Source: Saccharopolyspora endophytica (GTDB taxonomy: Bacteria > Actinomycetota > Actinomycetes > Mycobacteriales > Pseudonocardiaceae). From it: 64,000 nt of DNA. A program made the position numbers and the translations under genes. The DNA lies in the NCBI RefSeq assembly GCF_018070075.1, contig NZ_JAGPXE010000011.1, positions 212,502 through 276,501 on the forward strand, given 5' to 3'. Below are positions 31,836-40,191 of the stretch, piece by piece. Position 1 is the stretch's first letter; every line of letters begins with the position of its first letter. The notes under the pieces were generated by a model. The model worked only from the letters and a program-made list of their open reading frames with translations. It ran no database searches and was not told the DNA's origin.

Positions 31836-34083
31836 GGTGGTCGTTCCTCATCTGGCGGTCGTCGGTGTCCGGTGTGGTCTCCACGCGCAGTAGCGCCGCG
31901 GCTTCTTCCAGTGACGTGGCCACTTCCTGTGCCGTGTCCCCGACCGCGATGACGTGGCCGAGCCGGTCGTAGGCGTCCCTCGGCGGCCGGACGGCGCGGC
32001 CGGACGCTCCGGTGACGTGCACGGTCACCACACCGGGAACCCGTGCGGCGTCGTCGGTGCCGGCGACCGCCGTCAACCGGCCCGCCTCTCCCGCGGTGAG
32101 GAAGCGCAGGCCCGCGTGCCGGTGGCGCTGCGCTTCGAGGTTCACGGGAAGTCCCGCGGTCGCGCGGATCTGCTGTTCCAGCAGGTCGATTCCGGTCGCG
32201 GTGCGGATGAGCTCGGGGATCATGCCACCGGCGAGCCGCCCGTTGATCTCGATGACGACCGGCCCCGACGCCGCCAGCCGCGTCTCGACGTGGGCCGGGC
32301 CGTGCCCGAACCCGACGGCTTTGAGCGCCTGCCGGGCGACTTCCGCCAGCTCTTCCCGCTGCGCCGGAGCGAGGGTTGCCGGGAACAGGTGCCCCGTCTC
32401 GACGAAGTGGGGCAACGGGGTCGTGGTCCGCTGCGTGACCCCCACGCACACGGCTTCGCCGCCGGTGCAGAACATCTCCACGCTGAACTCGGGACCTTCC
32501 ACGAACTCCTCGACGAGGACCCGTCCAGGACTCCGCTGTCCTCGCGCGTTCTCGGTGACGGCCAGCACGCGTGCCGCGTGCTCCTCAGCGGTCGCCTCGT
32601 CGGCGCACCACAGCACGTTCTGCGAGCCGGATCCGTCGACCGGTTTGACGACGCAGGGCACGCCGACCGCCGCCACCGCCTCGCCGACCCCCGCGGTGTC
32701 CTCGGCGACGGTGAACGCGGGCTGTGGCACGTCCGCGTCCCGCAGGGCCGTCCTGGTGAGCTCCTTGTTCCGGCAAGCGGCGGCCGCCTCGGCCGACTTG
32801 CCGGGCACGCCTAGTGCCTCGGCGAGGCGGGCCGCGTGCCCCAGGTAGAAGTCGCTGGTCGTGGTGACGCCGCCGACCGCGCGCGAGCCGATCGCGGCCA
32901 GCACGGCCGCCTCGTCCTCGGTGTCGCAGGTGATGACCTCGCAGCCGGTCGCCGCCAGCTCGCCGTAACGGCCGGGGTCGCGGGTCACCAGGACGGGCGC
33001 GAAGCCGAGCCGGGTCGCGGTGCGCAGCGCGAGCATGCCCGTGCCGGTGGTGTTCGACTCCACGAACACCATCGTTCGGCGCCCATCGCGCGGGATCGAC
33101 GCGTACGACCAACCGGTCACGGTCGTGCCGAACGGCACCCGCGCGGGCTCCACCGCGATCGGTCCGGCGGGTTCGTGCCGGTAGACGGTGTCGGCGTAGC
33201 GGTCACCGCGGTCCGGCATGATGCCGACCAGTCGCGTGCCGGGCTCGGCGTGGGCGGCCAGGTGGGTCAGCACGCGGTAGACCGAGCCGGACGTGTTGCC
33301 CGCGAAGATCTGCTGCTCCCGCGCGAGGCGCCGGGTTGCGTCGAACGCCTCGTCGTCGGAGAGCCAGTGCACCTCGTCGAAGAGCCGGTAGTCGAGGTTG
33401 TCGGGGAACAGGCTGTTGCCGAGGCCGCTCTGCTTGCGCGTCGCCAGATCGGGCTGGCCGAACAGGACGCTGCCGACGCAATCCACCCCGACGACCTTGA
33501 GCTCCGGGAAGCGTTCGAGCAGCGCCGCGGACGTGCCGCACAGCGACCCACCGCTGCCGACGGAGCCGACCAGGACGTCCAGCGTCCCCAGGTCGGTGAC
33601 CAGCTCGTCGGCCAGGCTCCGGTAAGCGGCGGGGTTCTCGGGATTGCCGTACTGGCGCGGCCAGTACGCACCGGGCAGCTCGCGCAGGAGGTCCGCGAGG
33701 CGTTCCAGCCGGGCGCCCTGCCATCCTTCGGACGTCATCGCCTCGACGGTGTGGACCGTGCAGCCCATCGCCGCCAGCTTGGCGCGGGTGACGGGATCGA
33801 TGCGCGGATCGGTGACGATGTGCACGGGATGCCCGAGACGGGTCCCGACCAGTGCGAGGCCCAGCGCCATGGTGCCCGACGAGCTCTCCACGATGGGAGC
33901 GCCTTCCGCCAGCGCTCCCGTGCGGCGCGCTTCGAGGATCATGCGGCGGGCGACCCGGTCCTTCATGGCGTACGGGTTCTGCAGCTCCAGCTTGGCGTAG
34001 ACCTCCACGCCCTCCGCTGCGTCCGCCTGCAGCCGGACCACCGGCGTGTTGCCGATGGCGTCGACGAGGGTGTCATAACGCAT
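31828..34083 (-). CDS. Fusion: PLP-dependent cysteine-synthase-like domain plus ATP-grasp ligase
   Basis: A two-domain protein of 751 residues. Residues 1-325 are a fold-type II PLP enzyme related to CysK and SbnA: Lys41 in NPYAMKDR binds PLP, SSSGTM (67-72) contacts the substrate carboxylate, GSGGSLCGT (176-184) holds the cofactor phosphate, and PDRGDRYADT (290-299) is the usual C-terminal signature. Residues 336-740 are an ATP-grasp domain with VVKPVDGSGS, EEFVEGPEFS and the metal-binding EINGR motif. The first domain should do beta-replacement on an activated serine or threonine; the second should form an amide or similar bond from a carboxylate. The ATG at 34083 overlaps the kinase stop by 11 nt, with GGGAG upstream. 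The neighbouring kinase could supply an O-phospho amino acid. The substrates are inference. Confidence 0.9.
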   Translation of the reverse strand: MRYDTLVDAIGNTPVVRLQADAAEGVEVYAKLELQNPYAMKDRVARRMILEARRTGALAEGAPIVESSSGTMALGLALVGTRLGHPVHIVTDPRIDPVTRAKLAAMGCTVHTVEAMTSEGWQGARLERLADLLRELPGAYWPRQYGNPENPAAYRSLADELVTDLGTLDVLVGSVGSGGSLCGTSAALLERFPELKVVGVDCVGSVLFGQPDLATRKQSGLGNSLFPDNLDYRLFDEVHWLSDDEAFDATRRLAREQQIFAGNTSGSVYRVLTHLAAHAEPGTRLVGIMPDRGDRYADTVYRHEPAGPIAVEPARVPFGTTVTGWSYASIPRDGRRTMVFVESNTTGTGMLALRTATRLGFAPVLVTRDPGRYGELAATGCEVITCDTEDEAAVLAAIGSRAVGGVTTTSDFYLGHAARLAEALGVPGKSAEAAAACRNKELTRTALRDADVPQPAFTVAEDTAGVGEAVAAVGVPCVVKPVDGSGSQNVLWCADEATAEEHAARVLAVTENARGQRSPGRVLVEEFVEGPEFSVEMFCTGGEAVCVGVTQRTTTPLPHFVETGHLFPATLAPAQREELAEVARQALKAVGFGHGPAHVETRLAASGPVVIEINGRLAGGMIPELIRTATGIDLLEQQIRATAGLPVNLEAQRHRHAGLRFLTAGEAGRLTAVAGTDDAARVPGVVTVHVTGASGRAVRPPRDAYDRLGHVIAVGDTAQEVATSLEEAAALLRVETTPDTDDRQMRNDHHG

Positions 34084-35008
34084 GCGTGCTCCCAGGGACG
34101 GTGCCGAACGGGACGGGGGCGGACCGGTAGACGGACGTGGTGCCGGGCAGTCGTGCGCAGGCGGCGCGCGCCGCGGTGAGCGCGTCGGCGTGGCCGGGGT
34201 CGCCGGCGTCCAGCAGGAGCCCGGCCATGGTCCCGCTGTGGGTGCACACGACACCGGCGGCGCCGAGTTCGCCCGCGATCCGGATCAGGGCGTCGAGGTT
34301 GCGCTTGGGCAGCCACCGCTGGTTGAGCACGGCGCTGCGGGTGGCGACGGCGCCGACGGCGGCCAGGTCCTGAGCACCCACGGCGGTGGTGAGGTCGTCG
34401 GCGAGACGCGCGTATTCGACGGCCAGCGCCGGTGAGACCCGCCGGCCGCGCCGGTTGTGGGCGACGGTGTCCACCAGGCCGCCCTCGTCCACGGCGACGA
34501 CGGTCGCGGGTGGCACGCTGCCGAGCCGGGTGCGGAGCCGGACCCTCCGGTGGTCGAACAGCACGACACCGGGGTGCATGACACCGTCGGTCGGCTCGAT
34601 CGGACGCAGCCAGTCCTCGACGCCCGAGGGCGAGACGTCCAGTCCGAGGACGCCGCCGACGGCCCGTGCCGTGGCGACCAGATCGGCGGAGGAGCTGGCG
34701 AGGCCCTTGCCGACGAGCAGGTCGCTGTCGAGGATCAGGGTGCCGCCACCGGCCGCGTCGCCGGTGGCGAGCATGGCGCGGACCAGCCCCAGCGACTTCG
34801 TCCGGTTCGCGGGGTACACGCGCGGCGGGCCGCCCCGGTCGTAGCGGAACCACGCGCGGGTGCCGTGGGTGATGGGGAACGTGGCCAGGAAATCGGTGCC
34901 GTCGGGCAGGACGCCCTGGAGGAGCTCGCCGAACGTGCCGCAGGCCGCGGCGGCGCCCTCGTTCAGGTCGACGCCCGCGCGGCGGGCGGCGAGTGCCGGT
35001 TCCGTCAT
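34073..35008 (-). CDS. GHMP kinase, PduX-like amino-acid kinase
   Basis: A 311-residue GHMP-family kinase most like PduX, the L-threonine kinase of cobalamin side-chain synthesis. It shares GELLQG (27-32) near the N-terminus and the ATP-binding GKGLASSSAD loop (100-109). No cobalamin genes are near; it is embedded in the natural-product operon by a 4-bp ATGA overlap with the lyase upstream and an 11-bp overlap with the PLP/ATP-grasp gene downstream. The reasonable role is to phosphorylate threonine, serine or a relative so that the next PLP enzyme can displace the phosphate. Family identity is clear; the substrate is not shown by the sequence. Confidence 0.87.
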   Translation of the reverse strand: MTEPALAARRAGVDLNEGAAAACGTFGELLQGVLPDGTDFLATFPITHGTRAWFRYDRGGPPRVYPANRTKSLGLVRAMLATGDAAGGGTLILDSDLLVGKGLASSSADLVATARAVGGVLGLDVSPSGVEDWLRPIEPTDGVMHPGVVLFDHRRVRLRTRLGSVPPATVVAVDEGGLVDTVAHNRRGRRVSPALAVEYARLADDLTTAVGAQDLAAVGAVATRSAVLNQRWLPKRNLDALIRIAGELGAAGVVCTHSGTMAGLLLDAGDPGHADALTAARAACARLPGTTSVYRSAPVPFGTVPGSTHAL

Positions 35009-36462
35009 GCCGACCTCCTCCTGCGCGCCGCGTTGTCGGCCCACGCCGCGTCGAGGGCGTCGAGTTCCTCGCTCTGCTCGGCGAGCAGTTCCCGCACCCG
35101 TTGGGGATGCGCGGAACCTGCCGACTGCTTCGCGCGCAGCCCGAGATCGACGTCGAACGCCTCCGCCAGCAGGGCTCCGAGGTCCTCGCCGCCGTCGAGG
35201 ACGTGGCCGGACTCGGCGGCGGCAGCGCACAGCAGGGCGGCATCCGGCTCGCCGGGGCGAAGTCCCCGCTCCACTGAGGTCTTGACGTAGCGGCCGGCGA
35301 TGATCTGGGCGGTGCGCCACGGCACGCCGCAGGTGAGGGTGAGCCGGTTGGCGAGTGTGAACCCGCCGAGGTGATCGTCGGCGCACGCGGTGCGCATGCG
35401 ATCGGTCCGGAAGCTCGCCCCGGCGATGACCGCGTGGGCGAGGCGCAGCGCCGAGCGCATGGCGTCCACCTGGACCCGCAGCTGGCCGCCGACCTCCTTC
35501 GAGACCTCGACGGTGTTGCTGTACGGCGTGTTGCGCTGGCCGGCGACGATGTCGGCCGCACGACCCGCGACCTGCGCGCAGCGGCCCCGGATCCGTTCCA
35601 GGACGGGGAAGTTGCGCTTCTGCGGCATCGCGGCGGAGATGCCGGCCAGCTCGTCGGGCAGGTCGAGGAAACCGCGGTCGCTGCCGCCCCAGTCCATGAG
35701 GTCGGTGGTGAAGCGGCTGAGCGCGACCGCGTGCTGCGCGAGATCCGCCGCGATCGACGTGGCCCAGGATCGGGAAGCGACGGCCACCAACGCGTGCGGC
35801 TGAGCGCGCGCGAACCCCAGCAGGCCCGCCATGCGGTCGCGGTCCCACGGCAGTTCCTGCCCGGCCATCGTGCCGGAACCGAGCGGGCAGGCGTCGCACT
35901 CGTCGTAGGTGCGCAGCATGCGGCGCAGCGCGGCGACCGTCTCAGCGGCGAGCGCCGCCAGGTGGAAGCCGGGGCTGACGATCTGCGCTGCCTGGCCGTG
36001 GGTGTATCCCGGCATGGGCGTGTCGGTGTAGCGACCGGCGAGCGCGACCACGGTCCGCGCGAACGCGAGCAGGTCGTCGGCGACGGCGGCGAGGGATTCG
36101 CGGGCGGCCATCAGCTGAGCGCACGCCTGGAGGTCGTTGCGGCTGCGGTCGACGTGCCAGGCCGGGAAGGGCGCCACGGGGCCGTCTTGCACGTGGCGTT
36201 CCACGGCGAAGGAGATGTCGGACATGTTCTGCGCGGGGTCGGCCCGCACCGCGTCCGGGCTCAGCGCGTCGAGCCGGGCGGCGAGAGCGGCGGCCCCGTC
36301 GGCGTCGACCAGGTCCATCCGGACGTACTCCAGCAGCAGGACCTTCTCGATCGCGACGTAGTGGCCGAGCAGGTGCTCGGCTTCGTAGGCGAACTGCGGA
36401 GCGAGCACCTCCTCGTGCCAGACCTCGCTGGGGACGCCGTCGATCCGGCCGGTCACCTTCAT
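35005..36462 (-). CDS. Argininosuccinate-lyase-like enzyme of the fumarase/aspartase superfamily
   Basis: A 485-residue lyase with the superfamily marks: SRND (107-110), PGYTHGQ (151-157, with the catalytic His), and the signature loop SAAMPQKRNF (276-285; the canonical form is GSSxMPxKxNP). The true argININE pathway enzyme usually has LQRAQP after GYTH; here it is GQAAQI, so the substrate differs. Such enzymes release fumarate from an N-substituted aspartate, which would fit a route in which aspartate donates nitrogen to an amino acid made by the kinase and PLP enzyme next door. ATG at 36462 overlaps the upstream stop as ATGA, and its own stop overlaps the kinase start the same way. No other arginine genes are in the window. 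Confidence 0.86.
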   Translation of the reverse strand: MKVTGRIDGVPSEVWHEEVLAPQFAYEAEHLLGHYVAIEKVLLLEYVRMDLVDADGAAALAARLDALSPDAVRADPAQNMSDISFAVERHVQDGPVAPFPAWHVDRSRNDLQACAQLMAARESLAAVADDLLAFARTVVALAGRYTDTPMPGYTHGQAAQIVSPGFHLAALAAETVAALRRMLRTYDECDACPLGSGTMAGQELPWDRDRMAGLLGFARAQPHALVAVASRSWATSIAADLAQHAVALSRFTTDLMDWGGSDRGFLDLPDELAGISAAMPQKRNFPVLERIRGRCAQVAGRAADIVAGQRNTPYSNTVEVSKEVGGQLRVQVDAMRSALRLAHAVIAGASFRTDRMRTACADDHLGGFTLANRLTLTCGVPWRTAQIIAGRYVKTSVERGLRPGEPDAALLCAAAAESGHVLDGGEDLGALLAEAFDVDLGLRAKQSAGSAHPQRVRELLAEQSEELDALDAAWADNAARRRRSA

Positions 36463-38048
36463 GCCGTTCCCCCTTGATGTTCGCGGCGCAGTGCGGTGGC
36501 GAGCCCGGCCACCGTCGGGTCGGCGAAGAAGGTCCGCAGCGACACTTCGGCGCGGTAGGCGGCCGTGAGCGTCGCGAGCATCTTCAAGGCCTGCAACGAA
36601 TGTCCTCCGAGGCTGAAGAAATCCTGGTGCACATCGGTGACTTCGGTACCGAGGAGGTCCCGCCACACCGCGGCCACCTCCCGCTCGCACGCCGTCGACG
36701 GGGCGACCGCGGCGACCGGAGCGGCGCGCCTCGGCCCGACGCCGGTGACGGCGCGGCTCGGACCGAGCTGCGACAGGCGGGTGTCCGGGGCGTCGAGCGC
36801 CGTGGCGAGCAGGCGGAGGTAGTCCGACAGCAGCGCCTCGACGGTGGCGCGGTCGAACAGGGCGACGTCGTAGACGACTCGGACCAGGTCGTCGGTGAGG
36901 TCCAGCAGCAGGTCCTCCTCGCACGAGGAGACGGGAGCACCGAGAACGCCGCCGGGATCGTGGTTGAAGGCGAGCTGGTACAGCGGTGGCACGCCGGGTG
37001 GTCGCGGTCCGGCCACCAGCTCGACCAGGGTCTGGAACGGCATGTCGTAGGCCTCGTCGGCCTCGACCGCGGCGGCCACCCGGCCCACGAGCGCGGTCAC
37101 GCCCGGATCGCCCGCGACGTCGACGCGCAACACCCGCATGTTGACCAGGGCACCGACCATCGGCAGCGTCGCCGCCTCGGCGCGCCCCGCCACGGGAAGG
37201 CCGAGCACGATGTCGTCGGAACCGGAGAGGTGGTGCAGCAGAGCGACGTACCCGGCGAGCAGCAGCACCACCGGGCGGGTTCCGTGGTGCCGGGCGGCGT
37301 CGGCCAGGGAAGTGCGGACGTCAGCGGGCAGCGCGGCGCGCACCTCGGCGCCGCGGAACGTGCGCGTCGACGGCCGGGGCCGGTCCAGGGCAACGGTGTG
37401 GACGGGTGGCAGGCCCGCGAGGCGTTCGCGCCAGTGGGCCGCGAGTTCCGCGCGCCGCGCGGGTGTGAGGCGGGCGCGCTCGCGCCGGGCGTGTTCGCCG
37501 TAGGTGCACGGCAGGTGCGGAAGCCTGGGTTCGCGCCCCTCCTGCTTGGCGGCGCAGATCTCGGTGAGTTCGGCGCGCACGTTGAAGCTGGACGCGGTGT
37601 CGTAGACGGCGTGGTGAGCGGCGAAGAGCACCGACCAGGCCCCCTCCCCCAGTTCCACGACCGCCGCGCGCCACAGCGGCGGGCGCTCCAGGTCGAACGG
37701 CCTGCGCGCCAACGCCTCCCGCAACGCGCGGATCCTCTCGACCTGGTCGGCGTAGCCGACTCCGCTCAGGTCGACCTGTTCGACCGGCGATTCCACCCGG
37801 TCACGCACGTCCTGCGTCAACCGTCCGTCGACGACGCGGAGCCCGGTGCGCAACGACTCGTGGCGCGCGGCCAGCAGCGCCAGCGCCGCGACGAGATCGC
37901 CCGCGACGAGATCCGCGTGCACCGGGAACTCGTCCACCACGCAGTACGTCGGCGGATCGTGGGTGAGCCGAGCGGCGAACCAGGCGCGCTCCTGCGCGTA
38001 GGAGGCCGGTGGCGGCCGGTCACCGCCGAGGGCGGATCGGTCCCGCAC
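36459..38048 (-). CDS. Stand-alone condensation domain plus carrier protein (C-PCP)
   Basis: A 529-residue NRPS didomain protein with no adenylation domain. The condensation domain fills residues 12-430. Its core motif is HHAVYDT (145-151): both His and the Asp of HHxxxDG are present, the Gly is Thr. A carrier domain follows, with FFSLGGHSLQALK near 480 and Ser as phosphopantetheine site. GTG at 38048 has GGAGAGGA upstream; an overlap of 29 nt with the thioesterase stop and 4 nt with the lyase start indicates one operon. It could join an acyl chain to an aminoacyl carrier, linking the polyketide with the amino acid made by this operon. The adenylating partner must be elsewhere; an MbtH gene in the cluster supports its existence. 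Confidence 0.88.
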   Translation of the reverse strand: MRDRSALGGDRPPPASYAQERAWFAARLTHDPPTYCVVDEFPVHADLVAGDLVAALALLAARHESLRTGLRVVDGRLTQDVRDRVESPVEQVDLSGVGYADQVERIRALREALARRPFDLERPPLWRAAVVELGEGAWSVLFAAHHAVYDTASSFNVRAELTEICAAKQEGREPRLPHLPCTYGEHARRERARLTPARRAELAAHWRERLAGLPPVHTVALDRPRPSTRTFRGAEVRAALPADVRTSLADAARHHGTRPVVLLLAGYVALLHHLSGSDDIVLGLPVAGRAEAATLPMVGALVNMRVLRVDVAGDPGVTALVGRVAAAVEADEAYDMPFQTLVELVAGPRPPGVPPLYQLAFNHDPGGVLGAPVSSCEEDLLLDLTDDLVRVVYDVALFDRATVEALLSDYLRLLATALDAPDTRLSQLGPSRAVTGVGPRRAAPVAAVAPSTACEREVAAVWRDLLGTEVTDVHQDFFSLGGHSLQALKMLATLTAAYRAEVSLRTFFADPTVAGLATALRREHQGGTA

Positions 38049-38824
38049 GGTCGTCCTCTCCTCCCGGTGCGCCGAGCCCTCGTGCGGCGCGCAGCGCGGT
38101 GCCGACGAGCTCCGCGATCCGCGGTTCGTGGTCGTTGAGGAAGAAGTGGCCGCCCTCGAAGACCTGGAGCTCGAAGGCTCCCGTGGTGTGCTCGCGCCAG
38201 TGCTCGGCATCGGCGATCCCGACGTGGTCGTCGCCGTCGCCGGTCAGCGCCACGACGTCGCAGTCCACGACGGCACCGGGCCCGGCATCGTAGGTCTCGG
38301 CGGCCCCGTAGTCCGCGCGCAGCGAAGGCAGTGCCAGCCTGACCAGTTCGGGCTCGTCGAGGACCAGGCTGTCCGTGCCCGCCAGCCGCCGCACCTCCGC
38401 GATCAGGCCGTCGTCGTCGAGGAAGCGGATCCCGCGGTCGACGCCCCGTCCGGGGGCACCGCGCCCGGAGAGGACCAGGGCGTGCGGCGCGCCGGCGCGA
38501 CAGGGCCAGTTCGAAGGCGACGGCGGCGCCCATGCTGTGCCCGAACAGGACGAAGGGGCGTCCCGCGATCAACCGGTCCAGCTCCGGCGCGGCCCCGCTC
38601 GCGAGCTCCTGCACGCTCCGCAGGCACGGCTCGCGCAGCCGGTCCTGCCTGCCCGGGTACTGCGCGGCGAAGACGTCGGCTTCCCCGGAAAGCCGCTGCG
38701 ACAAGGAGAAGTAGCCGGCCGCGGCCCCTCCCGCGTGCGGCAGGCAGACCAGCGCGACCTCGGCGTCCGGACGCGGGTGGAAGCGGCGGAACCACGAACC
38801 GGCGGGGGTGCTGGGTGATGCCAT
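38020..38824 (-). CDS. Type II thioesterase, frameshifted
   Basis: Alpha/beta-hydrolase thioesterase of the RifR/GrsT type, which normally clears stalled carrier domains. The N-terminal part is in one frame: MASPSTPAGSWFRRF, CLPHAGG, YPGRQDR and the nucleophile GHSMG. The C-terminal part is in another: AGAPHALVLSGRG, EPELVRLALPSLRADYGAAE and GGHFFLND with the catalytic His. The switch is at about 38496/38497; the distance from start to stop is not a multiple of three, consistent with two bases (or 5 or 8) missing. The gap falls inside a GC-rich run (GCCGGCGCG), a likely place for a sequencing error, but a real inactivating mutation cannot be excluded. The stop overlaps the C-PCP start; the amidinotransferase ends 29 nt upstream. 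Confidence 0.8.
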
Positions 38825-38853
38825 GTCGGGGTCGGTGTCCCTTCGTCCTCGGG

Positions 38854-40029
38854 TCAGCTGAGGTAGTCCTCGGGCCCGCCGTCGCGGACCGTGTCGAGGG
38901 TGAAGCAGTGGAAGCCGCCGCCGAACAACCGCCGATGCCGGTGGCGCACCGGGACGACGGTGAACTTCGCGTCCTCCAAGACCCGGACCAGTTCCGGGCT
39001 GGCCTCGTTGACCAGCACGGTCTCCTCGTCGACGGACAGCACGTTGAGGTCGATGAAGGGGCTCGTCAGGATGAGCGCGTCGGAGTCGTAGCGGGGGAAG
39101 TTGTTCTCCTGCGGTGTGGGCGCGACGATCCGGTCCCAGCGGCGCAGCGGGTCGGGCAGCTTGTCGGCCACCGCGTCGGAGCGGACCAGCAGCAGGCCGG
39201 GGCGCAGCGCGAGCACCATGCTGTCGATGTGGCTGTCGCTGAGCTCGTGCACCCGGTGGACGCGGAAACGTCCTTCGAGGTGGCGCTCCAGCCAGGTGAC
39301 GCCGAGCGCGTGGTTCTCGGTGGAGATGTTGGCGACGATGTCGTTGCCGAGCCTCAGGCACTGCGCGGCGTCGAACATCATCTCCAGTCCCACGTCCCAC
39401 GGTGAGGAACGCGGGTCCTCGATGGGTTCGGTGGGCCCGCCGACGGTCGCGGTGCGCGCGTACGACAGGTCGAAGGACGCGTCGGTCATCATCGGACGCG
39501 GCATGACGGTCCAGCGCGCGCCGTCGCGGAAGTAGTCGCGGAACAGCGGCTTGAGGAACTGCGTCTCGAAGTAGCGGGAGCGGATCATCGGCGAGGTCTC
39601 GATGATCTCATCACCGAGGATGAGGGTGTTGTCGCGGAGGTTCAGCGGCGGGACGACGGAAGCCGACCACGCCGGTGTCGCGACCTCCCCGGTGTCGGCG
39701 GACAGCGGGAGCGGCCGGTGCACGGTGACACCGAGGGAGCGCAGGGTGTCGGCGAGTCCCTCCAGGTCTTCGTTCAGCTCGTCGACGTAGCGCCGAGCCA
39801 CCGGCGTGCGTTGCCTGCCCGCTTCGCCGCCGCCAGCGGTCAGCCGGGGGTAGTACCACTCGGAACGGCCGGCTCCCCCCTGTTCGGCGTTGTCGTGCAC
39901 GAGGTTGTCGTGGAAGAAGAGATCGAAGGAGAGTTCCCTCTCGTGCGAAACGTAATTCTCCGCGGATCCGACGACGACTTCCCGCAAGGGTGACCACTCG
40001 TCAAAGCTGTTCAAATGCACGCAGGACAC
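38854..40029 (-). CDS. Amidinotransferase of the arginine:glycine family (AGAT-like)
   Basis: A 391-residue enzyme of the guanidino-modifying fold, which moves an amidino group from arginine to an amine. The triad is present with the spacing of known AGATs: Asp220 in FDAAQ, His267 in SHIDSM and Cys375 in GGFHCFT. The N-terminus (VHLNSFDEWSPLREVVVG) matches the family start, supporting GTG at 40029. It is the first gene of a seven-gene leftward operon and has the cluster motif 50 nt upstream. Related enzymes work in cylindrospermopsin and saxitoxin synthesis, which also use PKS and sulfotransferase steps; this is an analogy, not evidence of product. The acceptor amine is unknown but could be the diamino acid proposed for the neighbouring genes. 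Confidence 0.92.
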   Translation of the reverse strand: MSCVHLNSFDEWSPLREVVVGSAENYVSHERELSFDLFFHDNLVHDNAEQGGAGRSEWYYPRLTAGGGEAGRQRTPVARRYVDELNEDLEGLADTLRSLGVTVHRPLPLSADTGEVATPAWSASVVPPLNLRDNTLILGDEIIETSPMIRSRYFETQFLKPLFRDYFRDGARWTVMPRPMMTDASFDLSYARTATVGGPTEPIEDPRSSPWDVGLEMMFDAAQCLRLGNDIVANISTENHALGVTWLERHLEGRFRVHRVHELSDSHIDSMVLALRPGLLLVRSDAVADKLPDPLRRWDRIVAPTPQENNFPRYDSDALILTSPFIDLNVLSVDEETVLVNEASPELVRVLEDAKFTVVPVRHRHRRLFGGGFHCFTLDTVRDGGPEDYLS

Positions 40030-40079
40030 CGCCTATTGATCGGGGGTGACCCGATAATCCGCGAACCCCCTGACCACCG

Positions 40080-40101
40080 CACCGGCGTTCACCGCCGTTA
40101 C
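40080..40101 (-). promoter_or_regulatory. Cluster operator motif, copy C (amidinotransferase operon)
   Basis: Minus strand: GTAACGGCGG, then TGAACG, then CCGGTG. It lies 50 nt before the GTG of the amidinotransferase and about 90 nt from the divergent O-methyltransferase start, so it might serve both. AT-richer sequence (GGATTATCGG, ATCAATAGG) follows toward the amidinotransferase and could hold the promoter -10 region. Confidence 0.6.
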
Positions 40102-40191
40102 GGTCGCGAAAGCGCCACCGCACCGATTTTTCCTGATATGAAATCGGAGGTCTTTTCGAACATCACGATCGCGCGGGGAGTGCGGAGACTC

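Noticed and set aside
35005..36462. Housekeeping argininosuccinate lyase (argH)
   Set aside because: It is embedded by overlapping starts in a biosynthetic operon, lacks the usual LQRAQP after GYTH, and no other arginine genes are near.
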